This document shows positions 36,225 through 46,109 of a stretch of 64,000 nucleotides of DNA, piece by piece. Where the stretch lies: NCBI RefSeq assembly GCF_013410565.1, contig NZ_JACCFO010000001.1:4712001-4776000 (forward strand). The letters are read 5' to 3'. Each line of letters starts with the position of its first letter. Within the stretch, counting starts at the first letter, position 1. This stretch comes from Streptomonospora nanhaiensis (GTDB taxonomy: Bacteria > Actinomycetota > Actinomycetes > Streptosporangiales > Streptosporangiaceae). A program made the translations under genes and the position numbers. Below the pieces are notes generated by a model. That model ran no database searches. It saw only the letters and a program-made list of their open reading frames with translations, and had not been told where the DNA came from.

Positions 36225-36252
36225 TTGTGAACGAATTGTGAACGGATTCACT
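36225..36252. promoter_or_regulatory. CRP-like box in tandem half-sites upstream of whiB1
   Basis: TGTGAACGGATTCACT (36237-36252) matches 9 of 10 fixed bases of TGTGA-N6-TCACA. A second left half, TTGTGAACGAA, lies immediately upstream from 36225. Mycobacterial whiB1 is known to be activated by a CRP protein, so regulation by a cAMP-CRP homologue is likely here. Confidence 0.7.
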
Positions 36253-36520
36253 AAGTCGTGGACGACCGACGGGTCGCTGTCGTCGTTGACGCCTGGTCCG
36301 GCAGACCCGGACGGCCGGGCGTGCAGGGAGAGTCGACAGGGCCCCACAAAGCCGCGCCGCGCTCTGTGACCTGGAAACACTCTTTAACTCGCCCGTAACG
36401 TGCGGCGACACTTTGAGCGTGACAGGGTTGATCGGCGCATGCAAGAGTGCCGCTGAGCCAACCTGGGCTTCGGCGTGTCGTGTGCGTCACAGGTGTTATC
36501 GACGCGATATTTCCCGCGGA
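36253..36520. other. intergenic region upstream of whiB1
   Basis: The rest of this 330-base gap between whiB1 and the lipid kinase stop holds no gene that I can support. It is AT-richer near 36480-36540. Its short open frames lack ribosome sites. Confidence 0.45.
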
Positions 36521-37456
36521 TTAACCGACGATTCGTAATGCCTTTGGTACGGATTGGAGATTGACCCGCCGGCGGTGGCCGAGGTACTCGCCGTCGATCT
36601 GGAACGCGCGGGGAGAGCGTGAGGTAATGGTCACCTCGGACTGGTCGTGCCAGGTGACAAAGCCCGGACCGTAGGGCGGGACTCCCTTGTGCGACAGCAT
36701 CTGGCGCAGCAGTTGCGCGGTGCGCGCGGTGTTCATCTGGGTGAGCGCGAACAGGTCCAGGCCAAGCTCGAACCGCGACCGCGGGGTGGGCTGCACCGGC
36801 ACCGCGCCCGCGTAGGTCCACGGGGTGGTGTTGGTGACCAGCGCGAAGTACAGGTCGCGCACGGGGTCGCGGCCGGGGGCCTCGATCCGCAGCGACCGCA
36901 CGGCGACCTCGCCGCGCAGGAACATCTTGAGCGCCAGCGCGATGTAGAGGCCGGGCGAGGCCCGGCGCCCCCGGTGGCGCTGCCGCTCGACCTCGTGCAC
37001 CACGTCGGCGTCCCAGCCGAACCCGGCGCAGAAGGTGAAGTAGCGGTCGTCCTGGTCGGTGAGCACCCGGCCCAGCCCCACGGTCCGGCGTTCGCCCGAG
37101 CGCACCGCCTCCAGCATCGCGCCGGTGGCCTCGATGGGATCGGCGGGCAGGCCCAGCGCCCGGATGAACACGTTGGCGCTGCCGCCGGGCAGGGCGGCGA
37201 AGCTCGGCCGGGGCAGGCCCTCGGGGGTGGTCAGCAGGCCGTTGACGACCTCGTTCACCGTGCCGTCGCCGCCGAGGCTGATGACCAGCTCGTAGCCCTC
37301 GCCCGCGGCCTGCTGGGCGAGTTCGCGGGCGTGGTCGCGGTACTCGGTCTGGGCGACGTCCAGCTCCATCTCGCGGGCGATGGCACCGACCAGCACGTCG
37401 CGGGAGCGCGGGGTGGTCGTGGTCGCCTGCGGGTTGACGATGAAGAGGGCGCGCAC
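36521..37456 (-). CDS. diacylglycerol kinase family lipid kinase
   Basis: A 311-residue DAGK-catalytic protein. RALFIVNPQATTTT starts the nucleotide-binding domain, SLGGDGTVNEVVNGLL near residue 62 is the family signature, ALPGGSANVFIRALGL near 90 continues the active site, and the C-terminal beta domain ends with FQIDGEYLGH. It should phosphorylate a membrane lipid such as diacylglycerol. The GTG at 37456 is preferred to the ATG at 37477 because a TACACT hexamer ends seven bases before it, overlapping the longer start. Confidence 0.88.
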   Translation of the reverse strand: MRALFIVNPQATTTTPRSRDVLVGAIAREMELDVAQTEYRDHARELAQQAAGEGYELVISLGGDGTVNEVVNGLLTTPEGLPRPSFAALPGGSANVFIRALGLPADPIEATGAMLEAVRSGERRTVGLGRVLTDQDDRYFTFCAGFGWDADVVHEVERQRHRGRRASPGLYIALALKMFLRGEVAVRSLRIEAPGRDPVRDLYFALVTNTTPWTYAGAVPVQPTPRSRFELGLDLFALTQMNTARTAQLLRQMLSHKGVPPYGPGFVTWHDQSEVTITSRSPRAFQIDGEYLGHRRRVNLQSVPKALRIVG

Positions 37457-37594
37457 GGGTCTCAGTGTAGTGATCATCGGGGAGCGGTCCGCCGCGCGGT
37501 CGGCCCGGGGGACCGCCGCGAGCGCCGCGCGGTGAGGGAGGGGGCGGGGCGGGAGGCGGGGCGGGGCGCGCCGCGGGGGCCGCTAGGCTGGAAC

Positions 37595-38008
37595 GTGTCT
37601 TCGCGCCCCATCACCATCACCCTCGCCGCCGCCGTCCAGGCGCTGGTGGCGGCCGCTCTCGCGGTCGGCGGCGGCTACGTTCTGATCGGCACGCTGCTCG
37701 GCGAGGCCGCCGACGCGGGCTCCGCGCTCCCCCTGGCCGTGCTGGCGTTCGCCGCCGCGGCGGCCGTGGGCTACACCGCCTGGGGGCTGTGGCACCTGCG
37801 CAACTGGGCGCGCACGCCGGTTGTGCTGACCCACGTCTTCGTGCTGGTGATCGCCTACTACATGGTGACCAGCGAGCAGTACGCGATCGCGGCGGTCCTG
37901 GCGGCGACGGCCGCGGCCGGGGCCGCGCTGGTGCTGGCGCCGGCCACCACCGCCACCCTGTTCCCGGCCGACGACGACTCCGCGCCGGGCGGGCGCGGGC
38001 CCCGGTAG
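37595..38008 (+). CDS. small integral membrane protein
   Basis: A 137-residue hydrophobic protein with four membrane segments (about residues 8-32, 43-65, 72-92 and 97-120) and a short charged tail. YTAWGLWHLRNWARTPVVLTHVFVL in the middle resembles actinobacterial conserved membrane proteins of unknown role. The GTG at 37595 follows TAGGCT by five bases with no Shine-Dalgarno, so the message may be leaderless. It is divergent from the lipid kinase and converges on the sigma-factor gene. Confidence 0.78.
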   Translation: MSSRPITITLAAAVQALVAAALAVGGGYVLIGTLLGEAADAGSALPLAVLAFAAAAAVGYTAWGLWHLRNWARTPVVLTHVFVLVIAYYMVTSEQYAIAAVLAATAAAGAALVLAPATTATLFPADDDSAPGGRGPR

Positions 38009-38047
38009 GCCGCGCGGCCCGCGCCGCACGGCCCTCATCCGGGCGGG

Positions 38048-38851
38048 TCAGTCGTCGGTGGTGAGCGCCTGCCGCAGCTGGGCCAGCGTGCGCGCCAGCA
38101 GCCGCGACACGTGCATCTGGGAGATCCCCAGCTCCTGGGCGATCTGCGACTGGGTCATGTTGCCGAAGAACCGGAGCAGCAGGATGCGCTTCTCGCGCGG
38201 GGGCAGCTGCTCCAGCAGCGGCTTGAGCGACTCGCGGTACTCCACGCCTTCGAGGGAGTCGTCGATGATGCCCAGGGAGTCGGCGACCGCCGGGGCGTCC
38301 TCGTCGCCGCTGTCGGGGGCGTCCAGGGACACCGTGGAGTAGGCGTTGGCGGACTCCAGGCCCTCCAGCACCTCCTCCTCGGTCATGCCCAGGTGCTCGG
38401 CAAGCTCGTGGACGGTCGGTGCGCGGCCCTCGCGTTGGGAGAGGTCGCTGACGGCCTTGGTCAGCGACAGCTTCAGCTCCTGGAGCCGGCGCGGAACCCG
38501 CACCGCCCAGCCCTTGTCGCGGAAGTGCCGCTTGATCTCGCCCACGATGGTGGGAGTGGCGTAGGTGGAGAACTCCACGCCGCGTTCGAGGTCGAAGCGG
38601 TCGATCGACTTGATCAGGCCGATCGTGGCGACCTGCGTGAGGTCGTCGAGCCACTCGCCCCGGTTGCGGAAGCGCCGGGCGAGGTACTCGACGAGGGGCA
38701 GGTGCAGCTCGACCAGTTCGTCGCGGATGCGCTGCCGTTCGGGAGCGTCCTCGGGAAGCTCGCTCAGGCGCTCGAACAGCTCGCGCGCACGGGCACGGTC
38801 GGGTACCGCGTGCTCAGTCTTCGCCGTCAGAGCGGGCCCCCTTTCGCTCAC
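38048..38851 (-). CDS. SigF/SigB-type general stress sigma factor
   Basis: A 267-residue group 3 sigma-70 factor. Region 2 has LVEYLARRFRNRGEWLDDLTQVATIGLIKSIDRFD, then FSTYATPTIVGEIKRHFRDKGWAVRVPRRLQEL; region 3 follows, and region 4 ends with QSQIAQELGISQMHVSRLLARTL. This order and spelling are those of actinobacterial SigF/SigB. The GTG at 38851 overlaps the stop of the upstream anti-sigma gene by four bases, so synthesis is coupled to its partner. Confidence 0.92.
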   Translation of the reverse strand: MSERGPALTAKTEHAVPDRARARELFERLSELPEDAPERQRIRDELVELHLPLVEYLARRFRNRGEWLDDLTQVATIGLIKSIDRFDLERGVEFSTYATPTIVGEIKRHFRDKGWAVRVPRRLQELKLSLTKAVSDLSQREGRAPTVHELAEHLGMTEEEVLEGLESANAYSTVSLDAPDSGDEDAPAVADSLGIIDDSLEGVEYRESLKPLLEQLPPREKRILLLRFFGNMTQSQIAQELGISQMHVSRLLARTLAQLRQALTTDD

Positions 38852-39273
38852 GCCGACTCCACCATGCCGCGGCGTTTGTGCAGGACGATGGAGACGCGGT
38901 CGTCAGGGCCGACACCGGCGTCGACCTCTCCGGCAAGCGCCGAGAGGACGGTCCAGGCGAACGTGTCGCGCGCGGGGAGCCGGCCGTCGGCGGTCAGCAC
39001 CGAGACGGAGATGCGCATGCCGTCGCCGGTGAGTTCGAAGTCGGTGGTCAGGTCCGTGCCCGGCAGCGCCTGGGTGAGCAGCATCGCGCAGGCTTCGTCG
39101 ACACCGATGCGCAGGTCCTCGATCTCGTCGAGGGTGAAGTCGAGTCGGGCCGCCAGGCCCGCCGTGGCCGTGCGCAGCACGCTGAGGTAGGCGCTGTCGG
39201 CCGGCATCCTGACGGTGACGGCGTCGCGTACCTCGGTGGCACCGGCGGACGGTGCGGCGGTTTCTTCGGTCAC
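38848..39273 (-). CDS. RsbW-type anti-sigma factor (HATPase)
   Basis: A 141-residue GHKL-ATPase-fold anti-sigma factor. LDEIEDLRIGVDEACAMLL near residue 55 is the N-box helix (DEACA), and GLAARLDF before it is typical of RsbW/SpoIIAB. It should bind the co-expressed sigma factor and be released by an anti-anti-sigma partner, which is not nearby. The GTG at 39273 has GAAGGAGGG upstream. The G boxes are weak, so ATP use is uncertain. Confidence 0.87.
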   Translation of the reverse strand: MTEETAAPSAGATEVRDAVTVRMPADSAYLSVLRTATAGLAARLDFTLDEIEDLRIGVDEACAMLLTQALPGTDLTTDFELTGDGMRISVSVLTADGRLPARDTFAWTVLSALAGEVDAGVGPDDRVSIVLHKRRGMVESA

Positions 39274-39405
39274 GTCCCTCCTTCGGGCAGCGGGATTGCC
39301 GCTTGAAAGCAATCTATCTTGTTTCGGTCCGGCGCCGGTGCACACGCCTGCGCCCGTGTCATCGCACCGTCCCCGACTAGTCTCGGACAGCCGCGCGGGG
39401 CCGGG

Positions 39406-39891
39406 CTAACCGGCCAGCGAGCGCAGCGCCGGGCCGTCGACGCGCATCGTCGTCCACTCGTCCATGGGCCGGGCGCCCAGCGAGCGGTAGAACTCGATCG
39501 AGGGGGTGTTCCAGTCCAGCACCCACCACTGCAGGCGGTCGTAGCCCCGCTCGACGCAGATGCGGGCCAGCTCCACCAGCAGCGCCTTGCCGTAGCCCCG
39601 GCCCCGGTACTCGGGGCGGACGTAGAGGTCCTCCAGGTAGACGCCGGGGTTGCCGGTCCAGGTGGAGAAGTTGCGGAACCACAGCGCGAACCCGGCGACC
39701 ACGGCGGGGCCGCCGTCGTCGGGCACGTGCTCGGCGATGTGCACCCAGGCGGCCGGGTCCTCGCCGAACAGCGCCGTGCGCAGCTGCTCCTCGGTGGCGG
39801 TGGCCTCCTCCAGCGACTTCTCGTACTCGGCCAGCTCGCGGACCAGCCGGTGGATCTCGGGCACGTCGTCGGGGCGGGCGGGGCGGATCAC
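39406..39891 (-). CDS. GNAT family N-acetyltransferase
   Basis: A 161-residue GNAT enzyme resembling the diamine (spermidine/spermine) acetyltransferase subgroup. IRPARPDDVPEIHRLVRELAEYEKS starts it, VYLEDLYVRPEYRGRGYGKALL near residue 90 is motif A with the acetyl-CoA pyrophosphate loop, and LQWWVLDWNTPSIEFYRSLGA is motif B. The acceptor is unknown. GAGGAG precedes the GTG at 39891. A possible TATCAT promoter box lies near 39975-39980 on the minus strand. Confidence 0.9.
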   Translation of the reverse strand: MIRPARPDDVPEIHRLVRELAEYEKSLEEATATEEQLRTALFGEDPAAWVHIAEHVPDDGGPAVVAGFALWFRNFSTWTGNPGVYLEDLYVRPEYRGRGYGKALLVELARICVERGYDRLQWWVLDWNTPSIEFYRSLGARPMDEWTTMRVDGPALRSLAG

Positions 39892-40039
39892 GGCTCTCCT
39901 CGTCGGGCGCGGCGCGCACGGCCGGCGCGGGCGGCGCGCGGAGTGCGGGACCGAACAAACACGTAAAAACCTCGAAATGATAGCGAATGACGGCAATACG
40001 GGCGGGCGACGGGGCCGGCCGGAAGGCGGCCGGGCCCCG

Positions 40040-40074
40040 CCGCCCGCGGCCGATCGCGGCACGGCCGCGGGCGG
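40040..40074 (-). terminator. hairpin after the amino acid ABC operon
   Basis: CCGCCCGCGGCCG (40040-40052) and CGGCCGCGGGCGG (40062-40074) form a perfect 13-bp stem with a 9-base loop, 38 bases past the ATPase stop. No T-run follows. Confidence 0.7.
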
Positions 40075-40111
40075 CCCGGTCAGCGGACCGTGCCCAGGGC
40101 CGCAGGACCGT

Positions 40112-40972
40112 TCAGAGGACCTTGGAGAGGAACGCCTTGGTGCGCTCCTGCCGGGGGTTGCCGAGCACCTCGCGAGGAGAGCCCGACTCCACCACCACGC
40201 CGCCGTCCATGAACACCAGGCTGTCGCCGACCTCGCGGGCGAATCCCATCTCGTGGGTGACCACGACCATGGTCATGCCCTCCTCGGCCAGGCCCTTCAT
40301 CACGTCCAGCACCTCGCCGACGAGTTCGGGGTCCAGCGCGCTGGTGGGCTCGTCGAACAGCATGAGGTCGGGCCGCATGGCCAGCGCCCGCGCGATGGCC
40401 ACGCGCTGCTGCTGCCCGCCCGAGAGCTGGCGGGGGTAGGCCCCCGCCTTCTCCTCCAGACCCACGCGCGCCAGCAGCCGCAGCGCGTTCTCGCGCGCCT
40501 CGCCGCGGGGCTCGCGGTTGACCTGGACCGGCGCCTCCATGACGTTGCCCAGCACGGTCATGTGCGGGAACAGGTTGAAGTTCTGGAACACCATCCCGAT
40601 CCCGCGCCGCTGGCGGGCCACCTGGGTGTCGTGCAGCTCATACAGCCGCCCGCCGCGCTGGCGGTAGCCCATGAGGTGGCCGTTGACCCACAGCCGCCCG
40701 GCGGTGATCTTCTCCAGGTGGTTGATGCAGCGCAGGAAGGTGGACTTGCCCGAGCCCGAGGGCCCGACCACGCACATCACCTCGCCGCGCCGGACCTCCA
40801 GGTCGATGCCGCGCAGCACCTCCAGCCGCCCGAAGCTCTTGTGCACGTTCTCGGCGACCACCATGCGGTCGTCGCCGGGGCCGGTCACGACGCCGGGCTG
40901 TGCGTCGCCCGGGGCGCTCGCCGTGTCCGCCGCGCCCCCCGCGCCCGCGTTGGCACCAGTGTCTTGTGTCAA
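40112..40972 (-). CDS. polar amino acid ABC transporter, ATP-binding protein (GlnQ-like)
   Basis: A 286-residue ABC ATPase. Walker [10 protein letters not shown] near residue 72, the signature LSGGQQQR near 172, and Walker [13 protein letters not shown] near 193 are intact, with the [17 protein letters not shown]-loop of polar amino acid importers. The first 30 residues are an Ala/Gly-rich extension before [10 protein letters not shown]. The TTG start at 40972 overlaps the permease stop by four bases; a GTG just before VAENVHK could be used instead. Third gene of the importer operon. Confidence 0.92.
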   Translation of the reverse strand: MTQDTGANAGAGGAADTASAPGDAQPGVVTGPGDDRMVVAENVHKSFGRLEVLRGIDLEVRRGEVMCVVGPSGSGKSTFLRCINHLEKITAGRLWVNGHLMGYRQRGGRLYELHDTQVARQRRGIGMVFQNFNLFPHMTVLGNVMEAPVQVNREPRGEARENALRLLARVGLEEKAGAYPRQLSGGQQQRVAIARALAMRPDLMLFDEPTSALDPELVGEVLDVMKGLAEEGMTMVVVTHEMGFAREVGDSLVFMDGGVVVESGSPREVLGNPRQERTKAFLSKVL

Positions 40973-41955
40973 CTCGCCGCCCTACTCTTGATCCGCCGCA
41001 CCTGCTCCTGCGCCCCCCGGTCGCCGCGGGTGAAGCTGCGCTCCAGGTAGTACTGGCCCACCATCAGCACGCTGGTGATCATCAGGTACCACAGGCAGGC
41101 CGCCACCAGCATCGGGAACAGGTTGAAGGTGCGCGCGCCGACCTGCTGGAGCTGGAAGAACAGCTCCGTGGTCAGGGGAATGGCCGACACCAGCGACGTG
41201 TCCTTCAGGATGGCCGACGCCTCGTTGCCCGTGGGCGGCACGATGACCCGCAGCGCCTGGGGCAGCGTGATCCGCCGCAGCACCTGGCCGCGGCTCATGC
41301 CCAGCGCCTGGGCGGCCTCGCTCTGGCCCTTGTCGACCGACAGCAGGCCCGCGCGCACGATCTCGGCCATGTAGCCGCCCTGCGACAGCGACAGCGCGAT
41401 CACGGCCGCCACGAACGGGCTCAGCAGGGTGGTCATGGGCACCGAGTAGAAGCGGGCGTCGCCCTCGATCCCCAGCAGCGGCAGCCAGTAGTTGTCGAAC
41501 GGGATCCCGAACTCCAGGGTCTGGTACAGGATCGCGATGTTGCCGAACAGCACGCACAGCACGATCCGGGGCACCGCCCGGAAGAACCAGGTGTAGAGCC
41601 AGCCCAGGCCGACCAGGATCGGGTTGTCCGACAGCCGCATGATGGCCACGACGATGCCGATGACGATGCCGATCGCCAGCGACACCGCCGCCAGGATCAG
41701 CGTGGTGCGCACACCGACCAGCACCGGCTGGGAGAACATGTTCTCGAACAGGAAGGGCCAGTCGAAGGCGTCGTTCGTGACCAGCATGTTCACGAACATC
41801 GCGGCGAACAGCAGCAGCAGGGCCGCCGCGACCCAGCGGCCCGGGTGGCGCACCGGGACCGCCTTGATGGCCTCGGGAGGGGACTGGCCGGCCGCCGTGC
41901 CGTCCGACGGCCGGGCGCCGGCGGTGCCGGCGGTGTCGTCGTCAGAAGTGCTCAC
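40969..41955 (-). CDS. polar amino acid ABC transporter, permease
   Basis: A 328-residue inner-membrane permease of the HisM/GlnP family. Five or so membrane segments follow a 40-residue disordered N-terminus; the EAA-loop reads [23 protein letters not shown] near residue 240, which docks on the ATPase. Only one permease gene is present, so a homodimer is likely. The GTG at 41955 lies six bases after the binding-protein stop. Confidence 0.92.
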   Translation of the reverse strand: MSTSDDDTAGTAGARPSDGTAAGQSPPEAIKAVPVRHPGRWVAAALLLLFAAMFVNMLVTNDAFDWPFLFENMFSQPVLVGVRTTLILAAVSLAIGIVIGIVVAIMRLSDNPILVGLGWLYTWFFRAVPRIVLCVLFGNIAILYQTLEFGIPFDNYWLPLLGIEGDARFYSVPMTTLLSPFVAAVIALSLSQGGYMAEIVRAGLLSVDKGQSEAAQALGMSRGQVLRRITLPQALRVIVPPTGNEASAILKDTSLVSAIPLTTELFFQLQQVGARTFNLFPMLVAACLWYLMITSVLMVGQYYLERSFTRGDRGAQEQVRRIKSRAAS

Positions 41956-41961
41956 GCGCGA

Positions 41962-42927
41962 CTAACCCTCAAGCTCCGGGTTGACCTCGGCCTTGTCCAG
42001 GGTGCCCTGCTCGTCCAGTTCCCAGTTGGCGAGGATCTCGGTGTAGGTGCCGTCGTCCATGATGCTCTGGTAGCCGGCGGCGATGGCCTCGGCCAGTTCG
42101 GTGTTGTCCTTGGCGACCACCGCGCCGTAGGGGGCGGCCTCGTACTGCTCGCCCAGGGTCTCCAGTTGGCCGCCGGTCTGCTGCACCGCGTAGACCGCCA
42201 CCGGCATGTCGGCCAGGCCGGCGTCGTTGCGGCCGGAGATGATCGACTCGGTGGCCTGGTCCTGGCCCTCGAACTGGTTGATCGTGATCGGCTCCTTGCC
42301 GTCCTCCTCGCACTGCTCGCTGCGGGCCTGGATGTCCTCGACCTGGACGGTGTTGGCCTGCACGGCGACGTTGAGGCCGCAGGCGTTGTCGGGGTCGACA
42401 CCGTCCGGGTTGCCCGCGGCGGTGAACCACTGGGTGCCCACGGTGTAGTAGCTGACCATGTTGGCCTGCTCCAGGCGCTCCTCGTTGATCGTGAAGGACG
42501 AGACGCCGACGTCGTACTTGCCGGTGTCCACACCCTCGACGATCGTGCCGAACGAGGCGCTCTCCCACTTGGGCTGGAGGTCCAGCTTGGCCGCGACCGC
42601 GTTGAACAGCTGCACGTCGAAGCCGACGATGGTGGAGCCGTCGGGGGCCAGGAACTCCGAGGGGGCGTAGCTGGAGTCGGTGCCGATGGTGATGGTGCCC
42701 TCGTCGCGAAGCTCCTGGGGGACCATCTCGGCCAGTTCGGGGTCGGCCTCGACCGAGGGGGTCTCGGTGGGGATGGCCGTGGGGTCCTCCTCGCCTCCGC
42801 CGCCACCGCCCGAGCCGTCGCCGCCCCCGCAGGCGGACAGCGCCAGCACGGCGGCCACGGCGCCCGCCAGGTACGGGGCGCGTCTGAGGTGGACTGCCGG
42901 CACGGCCAGGTGCTTCAGCATGGCCAC
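41962..42927 (-). CDS. polar amino acid ABC transporter, substrate-binding lipoprotein
   Basis: A 321-residue family 3 solute-binding protein. The signal peptide ends with the lipobox LSAC near residue 33, then a Gly/Glu-rich linker. The two-lobed domain begins with LRDEGTITIGTDSSYAPSEFLAPDG and has VGFDVQLFNAVAAKLDL, typical of glutamate/arginine-type binding proteins; the ligand is uncertain. GGAG five bases before the GTG at 42927 supports it; an ATG at 42921 is possible. First gene of the operon. Confidence 0.92.
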   Translation of the reverse strand: MAMLKHLAVPAVHLRRAPYLAGAVAAVLALSACGGGDGSGGGGGGEEDPTAIPTETPSVEADPELAEMVPQELRDEGTITIGTDSSYAPSEFLAPDGSTIVGFDVQLFNAVAAKLDLQPKWESASFGTIVEGVDTGKYDVGVSSFTINEERLEQANMVSYYTVGTQWFTAAGNPDGVDPDNACGLNVAVQANTVQVEDIQARSEQCEEDGKEPITINQFEGQDQATESIISGRNDAGLADMPVAVYAVQQTGGQLETLGEQYEAAPYGAVVAKDNTELAEAIAAGYQSIMDDGTYTEILANWELDEQGTLDKAEVNPELEG

Positions 42928-43003
42928 GAGATCTCCTTCTTCTGGGCGGACGGCGGAAGGCTACCCGGCGTCCGCGGTTCCCGCTCTTGGGCGCACCGCA
43001 CGG

Positions 43004-43019
43004 ACGTTCGTGCGAACGT
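43004..43019. promoter_or_regulatory. perfect palindrome upstream of the ABC operon
   Basis: ACGTTCG (43004-43010), TG, CGAACGT (43013-43019): perfect 7-bp arms, 77 bases upstream of the binding-protein start and 279 before malic enzyme. It looks like an operator; the regulator is unknown. The rest of the 370-base gap (42928-43297) holds no gene that I can see. Confidence 0.5.
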
Positions 43020-43297
43020 GAAATCTTTATGGTCGCCGACCCGGCATGTGCGTGCGGTTACCGTTGTGAGAGGATTGGATAACGGGTCACCCCCGGTTAC
43101 ACACGGCGGCGACGCGCTCGCATACGAGCCGCGGAGCCCGGCTCCTTCTACCGTATCTGCCCAGGTCGGCCGCTTGTTTCGCGAGAGCCCCCTAGCACCG
43201 GTGTCCTCCGCGCGCCGCCCCCGCCACCTGCCAGGCATCCCAGGCGCCCCGTCATGGCCGGCGCGGGCGCTTCGAACCTTGAGGGGTTTGCACAGTA

Positions 43298-44479
<1,182 letters not shown>

Positions 44480-44503
44480 TGGAACGGTAGTTCTGCGTAG
44501 TCG

Positions 44504-44562
44504 ATCCGGAGCGGGGTTCTCCCGCTCCGGATCACCAACCCCCGGGGGGACCTGGGGGTTTT
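44504..44562. terminator. tandem hairpins between malic enzyme and DUF397
   Basis: ATCCGGAGCGGG (44504-44515) pairs perfectly with 44521-44532 over a 5-base loop. A second stem AACCCCC (44537-44543) with GGGGGTT (44554-44560) is followed by TT, giving a T-run for the plus strand. They separate convergent genes. Confidence 0.82.
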
Positions 44563-44578
44563 CCGCTTCTGCGGACCC

Positions 44579-44794
44579 CTAGAGGTCCTCGCGCACGGCG
44601 GCCTCGATGAAGGCCGCCCACGCGTCAGCGGGGAAGCTCAGCACGGCCCCTTCGGGCACCCGGGAGTCGCGCACCCAGACACCGGCGTGCCGCTCGGTCA
44701 CCTCGACGCACTGTCCTCCTCCCGTCCCGCTGTAGGTGCTCCGGCGCCATCGCGCCCCCGCCGCGTCCTTCGGCTCAAAGGCAACCCCGCTCAC
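44579..44794 (-). CDS. DUF397 domain protein
   Basis: A 71-residue DUF397 protein. The family core is intact: RWRRSTYSGTGGGQCVEV near residues 15-32, then VWVRDSRVPEGAVLSFPADAWAAFI. Such small proteins accompany a DUF5753 helix-turn-helix regulator in actinobacteria, often many pairs per genome; BldB is a related developmental protein. The GTG at 44794 has no strong ribosome site. The regulator gene lies upstream on the same strand. Confidence 0.9.
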   Translation of the reverse strand: MSGVAFEPKDAAGARWRRSTYSGTGGGQCVEVTERHAGVWVRDSRVPEGAVLSFPADAWAAFIEAAVREDL

Positions 44795-44895
44795 CGCACC
44801 ACGCTCGCTGCGCGGACGCGGCGGGCAGGTTGTGCGGAGGGCAGTGCCCTATCCGCGGGTTCACCGGATTCAGTCGCGGACATGCCGCGCTCCTC

Positions 44896-45795
44896 TCATG
44901 TCTCAACTTCATTCCCCCTCTCCACCTCGGCCCGAAGGCGCCGCTCCACGTCGCCGATGACCTCGCGGGTGCGCTCGGGATGCAGCGCCGCAGTCCGCAG
45001 GTGCTCGAACGCGACGGTGTAGAAGCGCACTTCTTTGGCCTTTTCGATGTAGAGGCTGCTCGTCAGATTCTCCACATGTACGAGGCGCGGCGCGTGGATG
45101 TCGGACTCTGGGAACTCAAGGATGTCGAAAGATCCGTTAAGACCTGAATGAGCACCGGCGTTGAACGGCACGATCTGTATGGTTACGTGCGATCTTTCAT
45201 GTATCTCAAGCAAATGCCGTAGTTGTGCGGCCATGACCTGCGGACCGCCGATTGGTCGGTAGAGTACTGACTCGTCCAGGAGTGCCCAGATGTGCGGGGG
45301 CGACTCGCTGAAGAGCAGTTCCTGGCGCCGGATGCGCAGCTCCGTGCGGCGTTTGACCTCGTCGTCCGAAACCGGGGCGGGGTGCGCCTGCATCAGCGCC
45401 TCGGCGTATTCCGCGGTCTGGAAAAGCCCCGGTACGATCTGGGCCTGGAAGAAGCGCAGCATGGTCGCCTCGGGTTCGAGGCCGAGGTACACCTCGAAGC
45501 GCTCGGGCATCACGTCGCCGTAGACATGCCACCAGCCGCGGCGGCGGGACTCCCGCGCGAGCATCACCAGCGTCTGGCGCAGCGCGGGGTCGTCGACGCC
45601 GTAGAGTTCGAGCAGGTCGCGAACGTCGTCGGAATTCGTGGCGACCTGGCCGCGCTCGATCCGGGACAGCTTGCTGCCCGACCACGACATGAGCTCGGCG
45701 GCCTCTTCACCGGTCATTCCGGCGTTTTCCCGAAGACGGCGCAATTCGACGCCCAGGCGGCGTCGGCGGGCCGTGGGGTTGTGAGCGGGTGCCAC
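44896..45795 (-). CDS. helix-turn-helix regulator with DUF5753 domain
   Basis: A 299-residue regulator. The XRE-type HTH is ELRRLRENAGMTGEEAAELMSWSGSKLSRIERGQ (residues 17-50), and the rest is a DUF5753 domain with AQIVPGLFQTAEYAEALM near residue 117 and the HIWALLDESVLYRPIGG segment near 168. It is paired with the DUF397 gene 101 bases downstream, the usual layout. AGGAGG precedes the GTG. Codon use is less extreme than in neighbouring genes, which may mean later acquisition. Confidence 0.92.
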   Translation of the reverse strand: MAPAHNPTARRRRLGVELRRLRENAGMTGEEAAELMSWSGSKLSRIERGQVATNSDDVRDLLELYGVDDPALRQTLVMLARESRRRGWWHVYGDVMPERFEVYLGLEPEATMLRFFQAQIVPGLFQTAEYAEALMQAHPAPVSDDEVKRRTELRIRRQELLFSESPPHIWALLDESVLYRPIGGPQVMAAQLRHLLEIHERSHVTIQIVPFNAGAHSGLNGSFDILEFPESDIHAPRLVHVENLTSSLYIEKAKEVRFYTVAFEHLRTAALHPERTREVIGDVERRLRAEVERGNEVET

Positions 45796-46109
45796 GGGAG
45801 CCTCCTATTCGGGGGGAGAGGCCGAAGCGGGATGGGGGAAGGCTACTCGACGGGAGAGCCCGCGCGGTCCGGCCGAAAACGCCGATTGTGGTCAGGGGAG
45901 GCGGACGGCGCCGGCCGCGCCGCCGGGTCCCAATGCCGTCGCGCCCCCGGGCCGTCGATTTCCACCCGGGAATGTCTCTTGGCGGACATTCTACGAGTAT
46001 CCGATACCCCGACCAGGTGTCCGAGATGGGAAAGCGGTGGCGGCCGGGGCGCGAATGCCCAAGCGGGCCGCCGTGCCCGGCCGGGGCGGCAGTGGTTAGG
46101 GTCGGGGCC
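45796..46109. other. divergent region between DUF5753 regulator and oxidoreductase
   Basis: A 314-base gap with no gene that I can see. It carries the perfect inverted repeat GAATGTC-N8-GACATTC (45970-45991), a small GTATC-C-GATAC repeat just after it, and a TAGGGT hexamer (46097-46102) serving the oxidoreductase. Confidence 0.55.
45970..45991. promoter_or_regulatory. PadR-type inverted repeat (ATGT-N8-ACAT)
   Basis: GAATGTC and GACATTC are perfect arms 8 bases apart, containing the ATGT-N8-ACAT pattern known for PadR-family operators. A PadR gene lies 1.3 kb away at 47268. That it binds here is inference. Confidence 0.55.

Noticed and set aside
36478-36491. TGTG-CG-TCACA as a second CRP site upstream of whiB1
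   Set aside because: Arms are only two bases apart; CRP needs six.
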